Positions 8,859 to 19,424 are shown, numbered from the stretch's first letter. The stretch: DNA of 64,000 bases from Mycobacterium angelicum (GCF_002086155.1 NZ_MVHE01000016.1:23443-87442), one strand, 5' to 3'. The notes: a model not told the origin generated them from the sequence alone. A program made the numbers and translations.

Positions 8859-11837
8859 TCAAGTCCCGAATACCTTGCGCACCACCGCTTTTGCCCGACG
8901 GGTGACCCGCAGATAGTTGTCCAGGAATTCACCGCCGTCGTCGTTTGGCCAGCCCGCCGCGACCGCGACCGCGTTGAGCTGCCGCCCGGGCCCGGGCAGC
9001 TGGTCGGTGGGTCGGCCACGCACCAGCACCAGCGCGTTGCGGGCCCGGGTGGCGGTCAGCCAGGCCTGGCGCAGCAGATCCACCTCGTCCTCGGGCACCA
9101 GGCCGGCGGCGGCGATCGCGTCTAACGACTGCAGCGTCGAGGTGTTGTGCAGAGCCGGGATCTCGTGCGCATGGCGCAGCTGCATCAGCTGCACGGTCCA
9201 TTCGATATCGGCCAGCCCGCCGCGGCCCAGCTTGGTGTGCGTGTTGGGGTCGGCCCCACGCGGCAACCGTTCGGACTCGACGCGTGCCTTGATGCGACGA
9301 ATCTCGCGCACCGCCTCGGCCGAAACCCCGCCTGGCGGGTAGCGCGTCTTATCGGCCAGCAGCAGGAACCGCTGCCCCAGCTCCGCATCGCCGGCGACCG
9401 CATGCGCGCGCAGCAGGGCCTGGATCTCCCACGGCTGCGCCCAATTCTCGTAATAGGCCGCATACGAAGCCAGGGTGCGCACCAGCGGACCGTTGCGCCC
9501 CTCCGGACGTAGATTGGCGTCCACCTCCAGCGGCGGGTCGACGCTGGGTGTTCCCAACTGCGTGCGAACCTGTTCGGCGATCGACGTCGACCACTTCACC
9601 GCCTGCGAATCATCCACGCCGCCGGCCGGCTCGCAGACGAACATCACGTCGGCGTCCGATCCGTAGCCCAGCTCGGCGCCACCCAGCCGGCCCATGCCGA
9701 TGACCGAAATAGCCGCCGGTGCCCGGCCGTCTGCGGGAAGGCTGTTCCGGATCACCGCATCAAGGGCGGCTTGCAATACCGCCACCCACACCGAGGTGAG
9801 CGCCCGGCAGACGTCGATCACCTCGAGCAGTCCCAGCAAGTCCGCGGAACCGATGCGGGCCAGTTCTCGACGGCGCAGCGTGCGCGCGGCGGCGATCGCG
9901 CGATCTGCCTCGGAATGGCGGCCGGCCGAGGCGATCAGCGCTCGGGCCACCGCCTCTGGTCCGGTCTCGAGCAACTTCGGTCCCGACGGCCCGTCGCCGT
10001 AATGCTGGATCACCTCCGGTGCGCGCATCAGCAGGTCCGGGACGTAGGCGGAGGTGCCGAGCACGTGCATGAGCCGCCTGGCTACCGCGGGCCTGTCGCG
10101 CAGGGTCGCCAGGTACCAGCTTTGGGTGGCCAGGCTTTCGCTGAGTCGCCGGTAGGCCAGCAGCCCGCCGTCGGGATCCGGCGCATAGGACATCCAGTCC
10201 AGCAACCTGGGCAGCAGCACCGACTGCACCCGTCCGCGCCGTCCGCTCTGATTGACCAGCGCCGACATGTGTTTCAGGGCGGTCTGCGGACCCTCGTAAC
10301 CCAGGGCGGCCAGCTGACGCTCGGCGGCCTCCGACGTCATGCCGTGGGCGATCTCCAGGCCGGCGTGCCCGACCGATTCCAGCAGCGGCTGATAGAACAG
10401 CTTGGAGTGCAGGCGCGACACCCGCACGTTCTGGTGCTTGAGTTCCTCACGCAATACCCCGGCCGCGTCGTGGCGGCCGTCGGGCCGGATGTGGGCGGCA
10501 CGCGCCAGCCACCGCACCGCCTCTTCGTCGTCGGGCTCGGGCAGCAGGTGGGTGCGTTTGAGCCGTTGCAGCTGCAGCCGGTGTTCGAGCAGACGGAGGA
10601 ACTCATAGGAGGCGGTCAGGTTCGCCGCGTCCTCACGTCCGATGTACCCGCCTTCGCTCAGCGCCGCCACCGCGTCCACCGTCGACGCCACATGCAGCGA
10701 CTCGTCGCGCCGGCCGTGTACCAGCTGCAAGAGCTGCACGGCGAACTCGACGTCGCGCAGGCCGCCACTGCCGAGTTTGAGTTCCCGGCCGCGAACTTCG
10801 GCGGGTACCAGCTGTTCGACGCGGCGCCGCATGGCCTGCACCTCGACCACGAAGTCTTCCCGCTCGCATGCCGTCCAGACCATCGGCATGAGCGCCGTCA
10901 CGTAGCGCTCGCCGAGTTCTGGGTCGCCGGCCGCCGGGCGGGCCTTCAGCAACGCCTGGAACTCCCAGGTCTTGGCCCAGCGCTGGTAGTAGGCGAGGTG
11001 CGATTCCAGCGTGCGGACCAGCTCGCCGCTGCGGCCTTCCGGGCGCAGCGCGGCATCCACCTCGAAGAACGCGGTCGAGGCCACCCGCATCATCTCGCCG
11101 GCGACACGAATGCTCAGTGGGTCGGCGCGCTCGGCGACGAAGATCACGTCGACGTCGCTGACGTAATTCAGTTCGCGCGCACCGCATTTGCCCATCGCGA
11201 TGACGGCTAGGCGCGGCCGTTCGCGGTCCCCGCACACGGTGTCTTCGGCCACCCGCAGCGCCGCCATCAGGGCGGCGTCCGCGGTGTCGGCCAACTGCGC
11301 GGCGACCGTGGTGAACGGCAGCACCGGCTCGTCCTCGACTGTCGCGGCCAGGTCGAGTGCGGCCAGCACCAGCAGTTGGTCGCGGTAACGGGCGCGCAAT
11401 CGGTGCAGCAGCGAGTTCGGCTCCTCCGCCGACTGCTCGATGCAGTCGATGAACGACTGGCGCAGCTGATCACGGCTGGGCAGATTCACCTTGCCGCGCA
11501 ACAGCTTCCACGATTGCGGGTTGGCCACCAGGTGGTCACCCAACGCCAGCGATGCACCCAGCACGGCGAACAGCCGGCCGCGCAGACTGCGTTCGCTGAG
11601 CACGGCCGCGTTCAGCTCGTCCCATCCGGTGTCCGGGTTCTCGGCCAGGCGGACCATGGCGCGCAGCGCGGCATCGGCGTCGGCGGCCCGCGACAGCGAC
11701 CAGAGCAGGTCGATGTGGGCCTCGTCGTCGCGATCGGTCCAGCCCAGTTGCGCCAGCCGCGCCTCGGCCTGGGCATCGACCAAGCCAAGCCGGCCGACGC
11801 TGGGCAGCTTGGGTCGCTGCGTGGCGGGTTTGGTCAC
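8859..11837 (-). CDS. glnE: Bifunctional glutamine synthetase adenylyltransferase/adenylyl-removing enzyme
   Basis: 992 residues from the GTG at 11837, chosen because the protein then begins [15 protein letters not shown] as in mycobacterial GlnE; an ATG at 11870 would add 11 residues. Two nucleotidyltransferase modules are visible. The N-terminal removase domain has [13 protein letters not shown] and [17 protein letters not shown]; the C-terminal adenylylating domain has [14 protein letters not shown] and [17 protein letters not shown]. GlnE sets GlnA1 activity by modifying its Tyr406. It lies 156 bp downstream of glnA2, separated by a tandem repeat, and is probably in the same transcription unit. 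Confidence 0.95.
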   Translation of the reverse strand: MTKPATQRPKLPSVGRLGLVDAQAEARLAQLGWTDRDDEAHIDLLWSLSRAADADAALRAMVRLAENPDTGWDELNAAVLSERSLRGRLFAVLGASLALGDHLVANPQSWKLLRGKVNLPSRDQLRQSFIDCIEQSAEEPNSLLHRLRARYRDQLLVLAALDLAATVEDEPVLPFTTVAAQLADTADAALMAALRVAEDTVCGDRERPRLAVIAMGKCGARELNYVSDVDVIFVAERADPLSIRVAGEMMRVASTAFFEVDAALRPEGRSGELVRTLESHLAYYQRWAKTWEFQALLKARPAAGDPELGERYVTALMPMVWTACEREDFVVEVQAMRRRVEQLVPAEVRGRELKLGSGGLRDVEFAVQLLQLVHGRRDESLHVASTVDAVAALSEGGYIGREDAANLTASYEFLRLLEHRLQLQRLKRTHLLPEPDDEEAVRWLARAAHIRPDGRHDAAGVLREELKHQNVRVSRLHSKLFYQPLLESVGHAGLEIAHGMTSEAAERQLAALGYEGPQTALKHMSALVNQSGRRGRVQSVLLPRLLDWMSYAPDPDGGLLAYRRLSESLATQSWYLATLRDRPAVARRLMHVLGTSAYVPDLLMRAPEVIQHYGDGPSGPKLLETGPEAVARALIASAGRHSEADRAIAAARTLRRRELARIGSADLLGLLEVIDVCRALTSVWVAVLQAALDAVIRNSLPADGRAPAAISVIGMGRLGGAELGYGSDADVMFVCEPAGGVDDSQAVKWSTSIAEQVRTQLGTPSVDPPLEVDANLRPEGRNGPLVRTLASYAAYYENWAQPWEIQALLRAHAVAGDAELGQRFLLLADKTRYPPGGVSAEAVREIRRIKARVESERLPRGADPNTHTKLGRGGLADIEWTVQLMQLRHAHEIPALHNTSTLQSLDAIAAAGLVPEDEVDLLRQAWLTATRARNALVLVRGRPTDQLPGPGRQLNAVAVAAGWPNDDGGEFLDNYLRVTRRAKAVVRKVFGT

Positions 11838-11877
11838 GACATGACGGTAGCGCAAGCCGCGACCGTCCAAATGCGGT

Positions 11878-11993
11878 CTAGAGTGGGATTGCCCAGCTCC
11901 TTACTCGCGCCGTTCCGGCGCTCCCCGTCGCCGGGCTAGAGCCGGATTGCCCGGCTCCTTACTCGCGCCGTTCCGGCGCTCGCCGTCGCCGAG
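11878..11993. repeat. 58-bp tandem direct repeat, two copies, between glnA2 and glnE
   Basis: Two head-to-tail units, 11878-11935 and 11936-11993, differ at only a handful of positions. Each begins CTAGAG, and this is repeated once more as the first bases of the glnA2 stop region (11994 on), suggesting the duplication grew out of the glnA2 3' end. Each unit holds the short dyad GCGCCGTTCCGGCGC, so the glnA2-glnE spacer would form two successive hairpins in RNA. Confidence 0.8.
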
Positions 11994-13334
11994 CTAGAGC
12001 GACAGGTAGGTGCTCAGCTCGTACGGCGTGACGTGGCTGCGGTAGTTGGCCCACTCGGTGCGCTTGTTGCGCAGGAAGAAATCAAAAACGTGCTCCCCCA
12101 ACGCCTCCGCGACGAGCTCGGAAGCTTCCATGGCGCGCAGCGCACTGTCCAGGCTGGACGGCAGCTCCCGATAGCCCATAGTGCGGCGTTCCTCTGGGGT
12201 CAGATCCCAGACGTTGTCCTCGGCCTGCGGCCCCAGCACGTAACCCTTCTCCACGCCGCGCAGACCGGCCGCCAATAGGACGGCAAACGTCAAGTACGGG
12301 TTGCACGCCGAGTCGGGGCTGCGTACCTCGATCCGCCGCGACGAGGTCTTGTGCGGCGTGTACATCGGCACCCGTACCAGGGCGGACCGGTTGGCCGCCC
12401 CCCACGACGCCGCGGTGGGCGCCTCGCCGCCCTGCACCAGCCGCTTGTAGGAGTTGACCCATTGGTTGGTGACCGCGCTGATCTCCGAGGCGTGCTCGAG
12501 GATCCCGGCGATGAAGGACTTGCCGACTTCGGACAGCTGCAGCGGATCGTCGTCGCTGTGGAAGGCGTTGACGTCGCCCTCGAACAGGCTCATGTGGGTG
12601 TGCATCGCCGAGCCCGGGTGCTGCCCGAACGGCTTTGGCATGAACGACGCCCGCGCACCCTCCTCGAGCGCGACCTCCTTGATGACGTACCGGAACGTCA
12701 TCACGTTGTCGGCCATCGACAGCGCGTCGGCGAAGCGCAGGTCGATCTCCTGCTGGCCGGGCGCACCCTCGTGGTGGCTGAACTCCACCGAGATACCCAT
12801 GAACTCCAGCGCGTCGATCGCGTGCCGGCGAAAGTTCGAGGCCGAGTCGTGCACCGCTTGGTCGAAGTAGCCGGCGTTGTCCACCGGAACGGGCACCGAA
12901 CCGTCGTCCGGGCCGGACTTCAACAAAAAGAACTCGATCTCTGGATGCACGTAGCAGGAGAAACCGAGTTCGTTGGCCTTGGTGAGCTGGCGCCGCAGCA
13001 CATGACGCGGGTCCGCCCACGAGGGCGAGCCGTCCGGCATGGTGATGTCGCAGAACATCCGCGCCGAGTGGTGATGGCCGGAAGCGGTGGCCCAGGGCAA
13101 CACCTGGAAGGTCGACGGATCCGGGTGCGCCACGGTGTCGGATTCGGATACCCGTGCAAAGCCCTCGATCGACGATCCGTCGAAGCCGATGCCTTCCTCG
13201 AACGCGCCTTCGAGCTCCGCGGGTGCGATCGCAACCGATTTGAGGAAACCGAGCACATCTGTGAACCAGAGCCGGACGAAGCGGATGTCCCGTTCTTCCA
13301 GGGTGCGGAGGACGAATTCCTTCTGTCGGTCCAT
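11994..13334 (-). CDS. glnA2: Glutamine synthetase paralogue GlnA2
   Basis: 446 residues, the length of M. tuberculosis GlnA2. The fold is intact: GIGFDGSSIEGF near the N-terminus, CYVHPEIEFFL, FSHHEGAPGQQEIDLRF, FMPKPFGQHPGSAMHTHMSL and NPYLTFAVLLAAGL. It lacks the DLYELPPEE adenylylation loop of GlnA1 (the region reads NVWDLTPEERRTMG), so GlnE should not modify it. In M. tuberculosis GlnA2 is dispensable; a distinct substrate such as a polyamine has been proposed for related enzymes elsewhere. Upstream of glnE on the same strand. Confidence 0.95.
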   Translation of the reverse strand: MDRQKEFVLRTLEERDIRFVRLWFTDVLGFLKSVAIAPAELEGAFEEGIGFDGSSIEGFARVSESDTVAHPDPSTFQVLPWATASGHHHSARMFCDITMPDGSPSWADPRHVLRRQLTKANELGFSCYVHPEIEFFLLKSGPDDGSVPVPVDNAGYFDQAVHDSASNFRRHAIDALEFMGISVEFSHHEGAPGQQEIDLRFADALSMADNVMTFRYVIKEVALEEGARASFMPKPFGQHPGSAMHTHMSLFEGDVNAFHSDDDPLQLSEVGKSFIAGILEHASEISAVTNQWVNSYKRLVQGGEAPTAASWGAANRSALVRVPMYTPHKTSSRRIEVRSPDSACNPYLTFAVLLAAGLRGVEKGYVLGPQAEDNVWDLTPEERRTMGYRELPSSLDSALRAMEASELVAEALGEHVFDFFLRNKRTEWANYRSHVTPYELSTYLSL

Positions 13335-13429
13335 ACCCGAACAGTAGGCACGTTCTGTTAATTCCGTGTTACGGCCGCCCGGTCAGACGCGTTGCAAGCT
13401 GCTAAGACACCGGATTTGCATCCCGCGTG

Positions 13430-14998
13430 TCAGCACCGCACGTTCGCCGCAGGCGGCGTCAGGTCGAGGAAGTAGCGCACCACCGCGGTGTCCACACACT
13501 GATTGCCGTTGAACACCACCGTGTGCTGGGTCCCGTCAAAGGTGATCAGCGGGGCGCCCAGCTGGCGAGCCAGATCCACCCCGGCCTGATAGGGGGTGGC
13601 GGGGTCGTGGGTGGTGGAGACGACGACAACCTTGCCCGGTGCCGCCGGTGCCACGGGGTGCGGTGTCGAGGTCGCCGGCACCGGCCACATCGCGCACAGA
13701 TCCCGCGGGGCCGCCCCGGTGAACTGCCCGTAAGACAAGAACGGAGCCACTTCACGAATCTTGCGGTCGGCGGCGACCCAGGGCGCCGGATCGGTCGGCG
13801 TCGGCGCGTCGACGCAACGGATCGCGTTGAAAGCGTCCTGGTCGTTGTCGTAGTGCCCCTGGCGATCCCGGCCCTGGTAGTCGTCGGCGAGCAGCAGCAG
13901 GTCGCCGGCGTTGGTGCCGCGCTGCAATCCGACCAGACCGCTGGTCAGGTACTTCCAGTGGCTCGGGGTGTAGAGCGCGTTGATGGTGCCGGTGGTCGCG
14001 TCGGCGTAGCTGAGGCCGCGCGGATCGGACGTCTTGCCCGGCTTGGCCACCAGCGGGTCGACCAGAGCGTGGTACCGGGCGACCCACTGGGCCGGGTCGG
14101 TGCCCAGCGGGCAGGCCGCCGACTTGGCGCAGTCCGCGGCGTAGTCGTTGAAAACCGTTTGGAATCCGGCCATCTGGTTGATGGTTTCGTCGATCGGCCC
14201 GACGGTCGGGTCGATGGCGCCGTCGAGGACCATCGCCCGCACGTGCGCACCGAATCGCTCGATGTAAGCCGTACCCAGCTCGGTGCCGTAGCTGTAGCCG
14301 AGGTAGTTGAGCTGCTCGTCGCCCAGCGCCTGGCGGACCATGTCCATATCGCGGGCGGTCGACGCGGTGCCGACGTTGGCCAGGAACTCTTGGCCGATCC
14401 GGTCGACGCAATGCTGGGCCAATTCCTGGTAGACCTGCTCGATGTGGGCCACCCCGGCCGGGCTGTAGTCGACCATCGGGTCGCGCCGGTAGGCGTCGAA
14501 CTCGGCGTCGGTGCGACACCGCAACGCCGGCGTCGAGTGGCCGACGCCTCTGGGGTCGAAGCCCACCAGGTCGAAATTGCGGGCGATTTCGGTGTCCTTG
14601 AGCTCGGGCGCCATCCCGGCCACCATGTCGACCGCGGACGCTCCCGGGCCACCCGGATTGACGAACAGCGATCCCATCCGCTGGCCGGTCGCCGGAATGC
14701 GGATCACCGCCAGTTTGGCCTGTGCCCCACCGGGTTTGTCGTAGTTGACCGGAACCGACACCGTCGCGCACTGAGCGGTGGGAATGTCGGCGACGTCATC
14801 GACGAAGGTGCGGCAGGAGCCCCAATTCTGTTGCGGCACCGCGACTGGGGCCGCTGGGCTCTGCGTCTGACCGGTGTCGGGTCCCGGGGTCGCGCCGGCC
14901 GACGGCAGTCCAGCCGATTGTCCGCCGAGCGTCAAACCAACTGACAGCAGCGCCGAGCTCAACGTTCTCAGGCGCCACATGGCCGTTGATCTTGTCAC
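13430..14998 (-). CDS. Secreted alpha/beta-hydrolase (Hip1 paralogue)
   Basis: 522 residues from the GTG at 14998 (ATG at 14980 is an alternative). An N-terminal signal peptide (LSSALLSVGLTLGGQSAGLPSAGA) has no lipobox Cys, unlike its neighbour. The serine-hydrolase apparatus is present: oxyanion region NPGGPGASAVD, nucleophile elbow GYSYG, acid in HDPATPYQAG and His in DGTQHTVVF. The C-terminal tail carries the TAP-like domain Cys residues. Positional match to Rv2223c; it resembles Hip1 throughout, so the two arose by tandem duplication. Substrate unknown. Confidence 0.88.
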   Translation of the reverse strand: MTRSTAMWRLRTLSSALLSVGLTLGGQSAGLPSAGATPGPDTGQTQSPAAPVAVPQQNWGSCRTFVDDVADIPTAQCATVSVPVNYDKPGGAQAKLAVIRIPATGQRMGSLFVNPGGPGASAVDMVAGMAPELKDTEIARNFDLVGFDPRGVGHSTPALRCRTDAEFDAYRRDPMVDYSPAGVAHIEQVYQELAQHCVDRIGQEFLANVGTASTARDMDMVRQALGDEQLNYLGYSYGTELGTAYIERFGAHVRAMVLDGAIDPTVGPIDETINQMAGFQTVFNDYAADCAKSAACPLGTDPAQWVARYHALVDPLVAKPGKTSDPRGLSYADATTGTINALYTPSHWKYLTSGLVGLQRGTNAGDLLLLADDYQGRDRQGHYDNDQDAFNAIRCVDAPTPTDPAPWVAADRKIREVAPFLSYGQFTGAAPRDLCAMWPVPATSTPHPVAPAAPGKVVVVSTTHDPATPYQAGVDLARQLGAPLITFDGTQHTVVFNGNQCVDTAVVRYFLDLTPPAANVRC

Positions 14999-15081
14999 CC
15001 GTCAGTACCGCGTGGAGGCGCGAAACGGTCACGCCTTGATCTCATCTCGTTCTCGGCGAGCGTGTTGTCGCGCCCGGCGAA

Positions 15082-16638
15082 CTAACAGGTGGCGCCGGCG
15101 GGCGGCGTGGTGCCGTTGATCAGATACGCCGTCGCGTAGTCGTCGACACAGCTTTCGCCCTGGAACACCACCGTGTGCTGGGTTCCATTGAAGGTCAACA
15201 AGGAGCCGTGCAGCTGGTTGGCCAGATCCACCCCGGCCTGATACGGCGTGGCCGGGTCATGAGTCGTGGACACGACGACGGTCGGAGCCAGGCCCGGCGC
15301 CGAGACCACATGCGGCTTGCTGGTCGGCGGCACCGGCCAGAACGCGCAGGACCCCAGCGGAGCGTCACCGGTGAACTTGCCGTAACTCATGAACGGCGCC
15401 ACCTCGCGCGAGCGCCGGTCCTCGTCGATGATCTTGGCGCGATCGGTAATCGGTGGCTGGTCAACACAATTGATCGCCACCCGCGCGTCGGTGGAGTTGT
15501 TGTAATGGCCCTTCGAATCGCGGCGCATGTACATGTCGGCCAACGCCAGCATGGTGTCGCCGCGATGGTCGACCAGCTCGGACAGGCCGTCGGTCAGGTG
15601 GTGCCACAGGCTCGGTGAGTACAGGGCCATGATGGTGCCCACGATGGCGTCGCTATAGCTCAGTCCGCGCGGGTCGTTGGTCTTGGCCGGCCGGCTCACC
15701 CATAGATTGTTTGGGTCGACCAGCGGGTCGACCAGGCTGTGGTAAACGTCGACGGCTTTGGCCGGGTCGGTGCCCAACGGGCAGCTGGAACCCTTGGCGC
15801 AGTCGGCGGCATAGTCGTTGAACGCGTCCTGAAAACCCTTGGCCTGACGCAGATCTGCCTCGATGGGATCGGCGTTGGGATCCACCGCGCCGTCGAGAAT
15901 CATTGCCCGCACCCGCTTCGGGAAGGCCTCGGCGTAGGCCGAGCCGATCCGGGTGCCGTACGAGTAGCCCAGGTAGGTCAGCTTCTCGTCGCCCAGCGCC
16001 GCGCGGATGGTGTCCATGTCCTTGGCCACGTTGACGGTGCCGACGTTGGCCAAGAAGTTCTTGCCCATCTTGTCCACGCAGCGCTGCACGAATTGTTTGG
16101 TCTCGTCTTCGATGCGCGCCACTCCCGCCGGGCTGTAGTCGACCTGCGGCTCGGCGCGCAACCGGTCGTTGTCGGCGTCGGAATTGCACCAAATCGCCGG
16201 TCGCGACGCCGCCACTCCGCGCGGGTCGAACCCGACCAGGTCAAACCGCTCATGGACCTTCCTGGGCAACGTCTGGAAGACGCCCAGCGCGGCCTCGATG
16301 CCCGATTCCCCGGGACCGCCGGGATTGATCACCAAAGAGCCGATCTTGTCGCCCGTCGCCGGAAAGCGGATGAGCGCCAGCGTTGCCACGTCCGCATCGG
16401 GATGCGCGTAATCGACGGGCACGGCGAGTTTGCCGCACAGTGCGCCGCCGGGGATCTTCACTCCCGGATTCGAGGAGCGGCACAAAGTCCACTCGATCGG
16501 CTGGCCCAGCCTCGGCTCGGCCATGCGGGCCCGGCCGCCGACCACGCGGATGCAGCCCGCGGAAACCAGCGCGACGGCCGCGATCGCGGTCCAGATCAGC
16601 AGCGTGCGCGCGAATGTGTCGCGGCGAGACAGGCACAT
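15082..16638 (-). CDS. hip1: Cell-envelope lipoprotein serine protease/esterase Hip1 (CaeA)
   Basis: 518 residues. The signal peptide ends in a lipobox, LVSAGC, with Cys29 as the lipidation site, so the enzyme is tethered outside the membrane. The nucleophile elbow GYSYG puts Ser at 226, two residues short of Ser228 in M. tuberculosis Hip1, whose N-terminus is two residues longer. HDPATPYQAG and GTQHTVVFQG give the acid and His. In M. tuberculosis Hip1 cleaves GroEL2 and dampens host inflammatory responses. It lies 83 bp upstream of its paralogue on the same strand. Confidence 0.94.
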   Translation of the reverse strand: MCLSRRDTFARTLLIWTAIAAVALVSAGCIRVVGGRARMAEPRLGQPIEWTLCRSSNPGVKIPGGALCGKLAVPVDYAHPDADVATLALIRFPATGDKIGSLVINPGGPGESGIEAALGVFQTLPRKVHERFDLVGFDPRGVAASRPAIWCNSDADNDRLRAEPQVDYSPAGVARIEDETKQFVQRCVDKMGKNFLANVGTVNVAKDMDTIRAALGDEKLTYLGYSYGTRIGSAYAEAFPKRVRAMILDGAVDPNADPIEADLRQAKGFQDAFNDYAADCAKGSSCPLGTDPAKAVDVYHSLVDPLVDPNNLWVSRPAKTNDPRGLSYSDAIVGTIMALYSPSLWHHLTDGLSELVDHRGDTMLALADMYMRRDSKGHYNNSTDARVAINCVDQPPITDRAKIIDEDRRSREVAPFMSYGKFTGDAPLGSCAFWPVPPTSKPHVVSAPGLAPTVVVSTTHDPATPYQAGVDLANQLHGSLLTFNGTQHTVVFQGESCVDDYATAYLINGTTPPAGATC

Positions 16639-16686
16639 GGCACCCTATGGTGCCAGAGAAGGCCCAAGATGCTGGTGAGCGGCCGA

Positions 16687-18078
16687 TTAGCGGATTGCTG
16701 CCAGCAATTCTTCCATTCCCACGGCGAACTCGTCGGCCATCTCCCACAGGTCTGGCAGCAGGTCAGGGCATGAGATGAGCCCGACATCGAGCTTGCCGTT
16801 CAATGACATCACGGTGATGTTGAGTCCCGAGCCGTGAAAGATCGGCCCCAGCGGATACATCGCCTTGACCTCGCAACCCAGCATGTACAGCGGAATCTGC
16901 GGTCCCGGCACGTTGGAGACCACCAGATTGTGCACCGGCAGGCTCTCGGTCAGCCGGGTGCTGGCGTAGAACCGCATCGCGATCCCGAAGACGGCCGGGG
17001 CGGCAAACTGCGTCCAGTCCTGCAACAGTGTGGCCCCGATGGCCGAACTGTGTTGCTTGGCAACCGAATTCGCTTCGGCGATTGCCTTGAGCCGCTGTAT
17101 CGGGTCGGCGATCTCGGTATGCAGGCTGGCGAACATCGCCGAAACCTGATTGCGGCCGGGGCGATCGGACTTGCCGTGCACCGACACCGGCACCGAGGCC
17201 ACCAGCGACGTGTCCGGCAGCGAATTCCGCTCGGCCAGGTATTGCCGCAGCACCCCGGATACCAGCGCCATCACCACGTCGTTGACCTTGACGCCGAACT
17301 GGTCTTTTACCGTCTTGACGTCTTCGAGGTCCAGTTGGGCATAGGCGATGTTGCGACGGCCGCTGACGCTGGCATTGAACACGGTTCGCGGCGCGGCGAA
17401 CGGGCGCGCCATGGTCAGGCCGTCACGGGCCCGCAGCACCGTGGCGACCACGGAGTTCACTGTCTCGGGCAACACGTTGGCCAGCTGCAGCGGCCGGGTG
17501 ACGAACCTGAGGAGCCCGCCCGCGGCGATCTGCCAGCCACTGCCACCGCCAACGCCGTCGACGGGCTCCGGCGCCGGCGCGTCGGGTTCGGTGGTGCACA
17601 GCTGCGACAGCAGGTTCGCGCCGGTCACCCCGTCGACCCCGGCGTGATGCACCTTGGTCATCACCCCGATGCGGCCCTTGTGGTGGCAATCGGTGCCGGC
17701 CACGCCTTCAATGACCCACATCTCCCACAGCGGCCGCCTGCGATCCAGCGGCAGCGATGCGATGTGGCCGCAGATCTCCGACATCTCCGCGCGCCCGCCG
17801 GGCGTTGGCAGCCCGATGCGGTGCAGATGGCGGTCGAGCTCGAAGTTCTCGTCGTCGACCCAGACCGGGTGGTCGAGGTTCAACGGGCTGTTGGCAATCT
17901 TTTCCCGGAACTCGGGCATCGCTTTGATGCGCAGCGACATGGCATCGCGCAGCCGGTCAAAGGTGTAGCCGCCGGGCATGGTCGAGGTATCCAGCTCCAT
18001 GATCGAGCAAACATGCATCGGCTGGGAGGAGGTTTCCAGGTACAGGAAACTGGCGTCGAGACCACTGAGCCGTTGCAT
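16687..18078 (-). CDS. Wax ester synthase/diacylglycerol O-acyltransferase (WS/DGAT)
   Basis: 463 residues from the ATG at 18078, giving the standard N-terminus MQRLSGLDASFLYLE. The catalytic HHxxxDG motif is present as HHAGVDG (about residues 146-152), preceded by RPLWEMWVIEGV. The C-terminal NLVVSNVPGPQIPLYMLGCEVKAMYPLGPI is the second family block. These enzymes make triacylglycerol or wax esters from acyl-CoA and store carbon in lipid droplets. It is one of several such paralogues expected in a mycobacterium, but I do not know a copy between hip1 and panB in M. tuberculosis. Confidence 0.9.
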   Translation of the reverse strand: MQRLSGLDASFLYLETSSQPMHVCSIMELDTSTMPGGYTFDRLRDAMSLRIKAMPEFREKIANSPLNLDHPVWVDDENFELDRHLHRIGLPTPGGRAEMSEICGHIASLPLDRRRPLWEMWVIEGVAGTDCHHKGRIGVMTKVHHAGVDGVTGANLLSQLCTTEPDAPAPEPVDGVGGGSGWQIAAGGLLRFVTRPLQLANVLPETVNSVVATVLRARDGLTMARPFAAPRTVFNASVSGRRNIAYAQLDLEDVKTVKDQFGVKVNDVVMALVSGVLRQYLAERNSLPDTSLVASVPVSVHGKSDRPGRNQVSAMFASLHTEIADPIQRLKAIAEANSVAKQHSSAIGATLLQDWTQFAAPAVFGIAMRFYASTRLTESLPVHNLVVSNVPGPQIPLYMLGCEVKAMYPLGPIFHGSGLNITVMSLNGKLDVGLISCPDLLPDLWEMADEFAVGMEELLAAIR

Positions 18079-18225
18079 CCGCAGATGGTATGCCCCGTGG
18101 CACACCCCACGGTGCATTTGTACCGACAAGATGGCAGACTGTTGGGGTCAGACGAACCCGGGGACCCTGTCCAGGACAAAACCTGAGGGCCACGAGGATC
18201 GACCCGACCACCACTAGGGACAATG

Positions 18226-19080
18226 ATGTCTGAGCAGCATGTCTATGGGGCTAATCCCGCCAGCGCCAGCAGCAGTTCGGCGCCGCGCACCAAGGTGCGC
18301 ACCCACCACTTGCAGAAATGGAAGGCCGAGGGTCATAAGTGGGCCATGCTCACGGCCTACGACTATTCGACGGCCCGGGTCTTCGACGACGCCGGCATCC
18401 CGGTGCTGTTGATCGGTGACTCGGCCGCCAATGTCGTGTACGGCTACGACACAACCGTGCCGATCTCGATTGACGAATTGATCCCGCTGGTGCGCGGCGT
18501 TGCACGCGGCGCCCCGCACGCGCTGGTCGTCGCGGATCTGCCCTTCGGCAGCTACGAGGCCGGCCCGCAGGCGGCACTGGCCTCGGCCACCCGCTTCATG
18601 AAGGAAGGCGGCGCACATGCCGTCAAGCTGGAGGGCGGCGAGCGGGTAGCCGAACAGATCGCGTGCCTGACCGCGGCGGGCATCCCGGTGATGGCCCATA
18701 TCGGCTTCACCCCGCAAAGCGTCAACACCCTGGGTGGCTTCAAGGTGCAGGGCCGCGGCGACGCCGCCGAACAGACGGTTGCCGACGCGATCGCCGTCGC
18801 CGAAGCCGGCGCATTCGCCGTCGTGATGGAAATGGTGCCGGCCGAGTTGGCCACCCAGATCACCGGCAAGCTGACCATCCCGACGATCGGGATCGGCGCG
18901 GGACCCAACTGCGACGGCCAGGTCCTGGTCTGGCAGGACATGACCGGGATGAGCGGGCGTAAGACCGCGCGCTTCGTCAAGCAGTTCGCCGACGTCGGAA
19001 CTGAATTACGCCGCGCTGCAACGCAATACGCAGCAGAGGTGGCCGCCGGGACGTTCCCGGCCGACGAGCACTGCTTCTAG
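18226..19080 (+). CDS. panB: 3-methyl-2-oxobutanoate hydroxymethyltransferase
   Basis: 284 residues from the second of two adjacent ATGs (18223 and 18226). The AGGGA stands five bases from the second ATG but only two from the first, and MSEQ is the usual mycobacterial N-terminus. PanB makes ketopantoate, the first step of pantothenate and CoA synthesis. The (beta/alpha)8 barrel shows [25 protein letters not shown] (Mg site), [19 protein letters not shown] and [10 protein letters not shown] with the catalytic Glu following in VVMEMVP. Its stop codon overlaps that of the minus-strand hemophore-like gene. Confidence 0.96.
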   Translation: MSEQHVYGANPASASSSSAPRTKVRTHHLQKWKAEGHKWAMLTAYDYSTARVFDDAGIPVLLIGDSAANVVYGYDTTVPISIDELIPLVRGVARGAPHALVVADLPFGSYEAGPQAALASATRFMKEGGAHAVKLEGGERVAEQIACLTAAGIPVMAHIGFTPQSVNTLGGFKVQGRGDAAEQTVADAIAVAEAGAFAVVMEMVPAELATQITGKLTIPTIGIGAGPNCDGQVLVWQDMTGMSGRKTARFVKQFADVGTELRRAATQYAAEVAAGTFPADEHCF

Positions 19081-19424
19081 TCTTGTTGCCCGCACCGGGC
19101 ACGGAAATCGGTCAGTGGTTGCCGGATGCCCTGCAGGTCTGAGTGGGTCTGCGGGTTGGCGTCCATGTATTGCTGCAACTGGTCGCGGATGTCGTCGCGG
19201 GGCTGACCCTTCAGGCTGGTGAAGTAGTCGTTCACGTCCGGATGGGCGAACAGGTAAGCCGAGGTCGCGGCGGCAACGCCGGCCGACACTCCGGCCAGGT
19301 CGGCCGCGGTGCAGTTCGGTGGCGGCGGCACCGGATCGGGATCCGCCCAAGCCGGGCCGGCGGCCCCGAAAAGCATTGCGCCACTTACCGCGCCGCCAAC
19401 AACGGCACGACCGAAGAACAACAT
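19077..19424 (-). CDS. Small exported hemophore-like (MHB-type) protein
   Basis: 115 residues. The start is decided by the RBS: AAGGAG lies six bases before the ATG at 19424, whereas upstream in-frame Mets at 19439 and 19478 would place AAGGAG inside the coding sequence. A signal peptide ([24 protein letters not shown]) precedes a mature domain of about 85 residues with two Cys ([10 protein letters not shown] and FRARCGQQD) and [20 protein letters not shown]. This is the pattern of mycobacterial haem-binding hemophore proteins and their relatives. Haem binding is inferred from family resemblance only. Its TAG stop shares a CTAG palindrome with the panB stop. Confidence 0.78.
   Translation of the reverse strand: MLFFGRAVVGGAVSGAMLFGAAGPAWADPDPVPPPPNCTAADLAGVSAGVAAATSAYLFAHPDVNDYFTSLKGQPRDDIRDQLQQYMDANPQTHSDLQGIRQPLTDFRARCGQQD

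Noticed and set aside
9771..11210. 479-codon plus-strand frame inside glnE
   Set aside because: Shadow of glnE; low-complexity Gln/His/Arg text without motifs.
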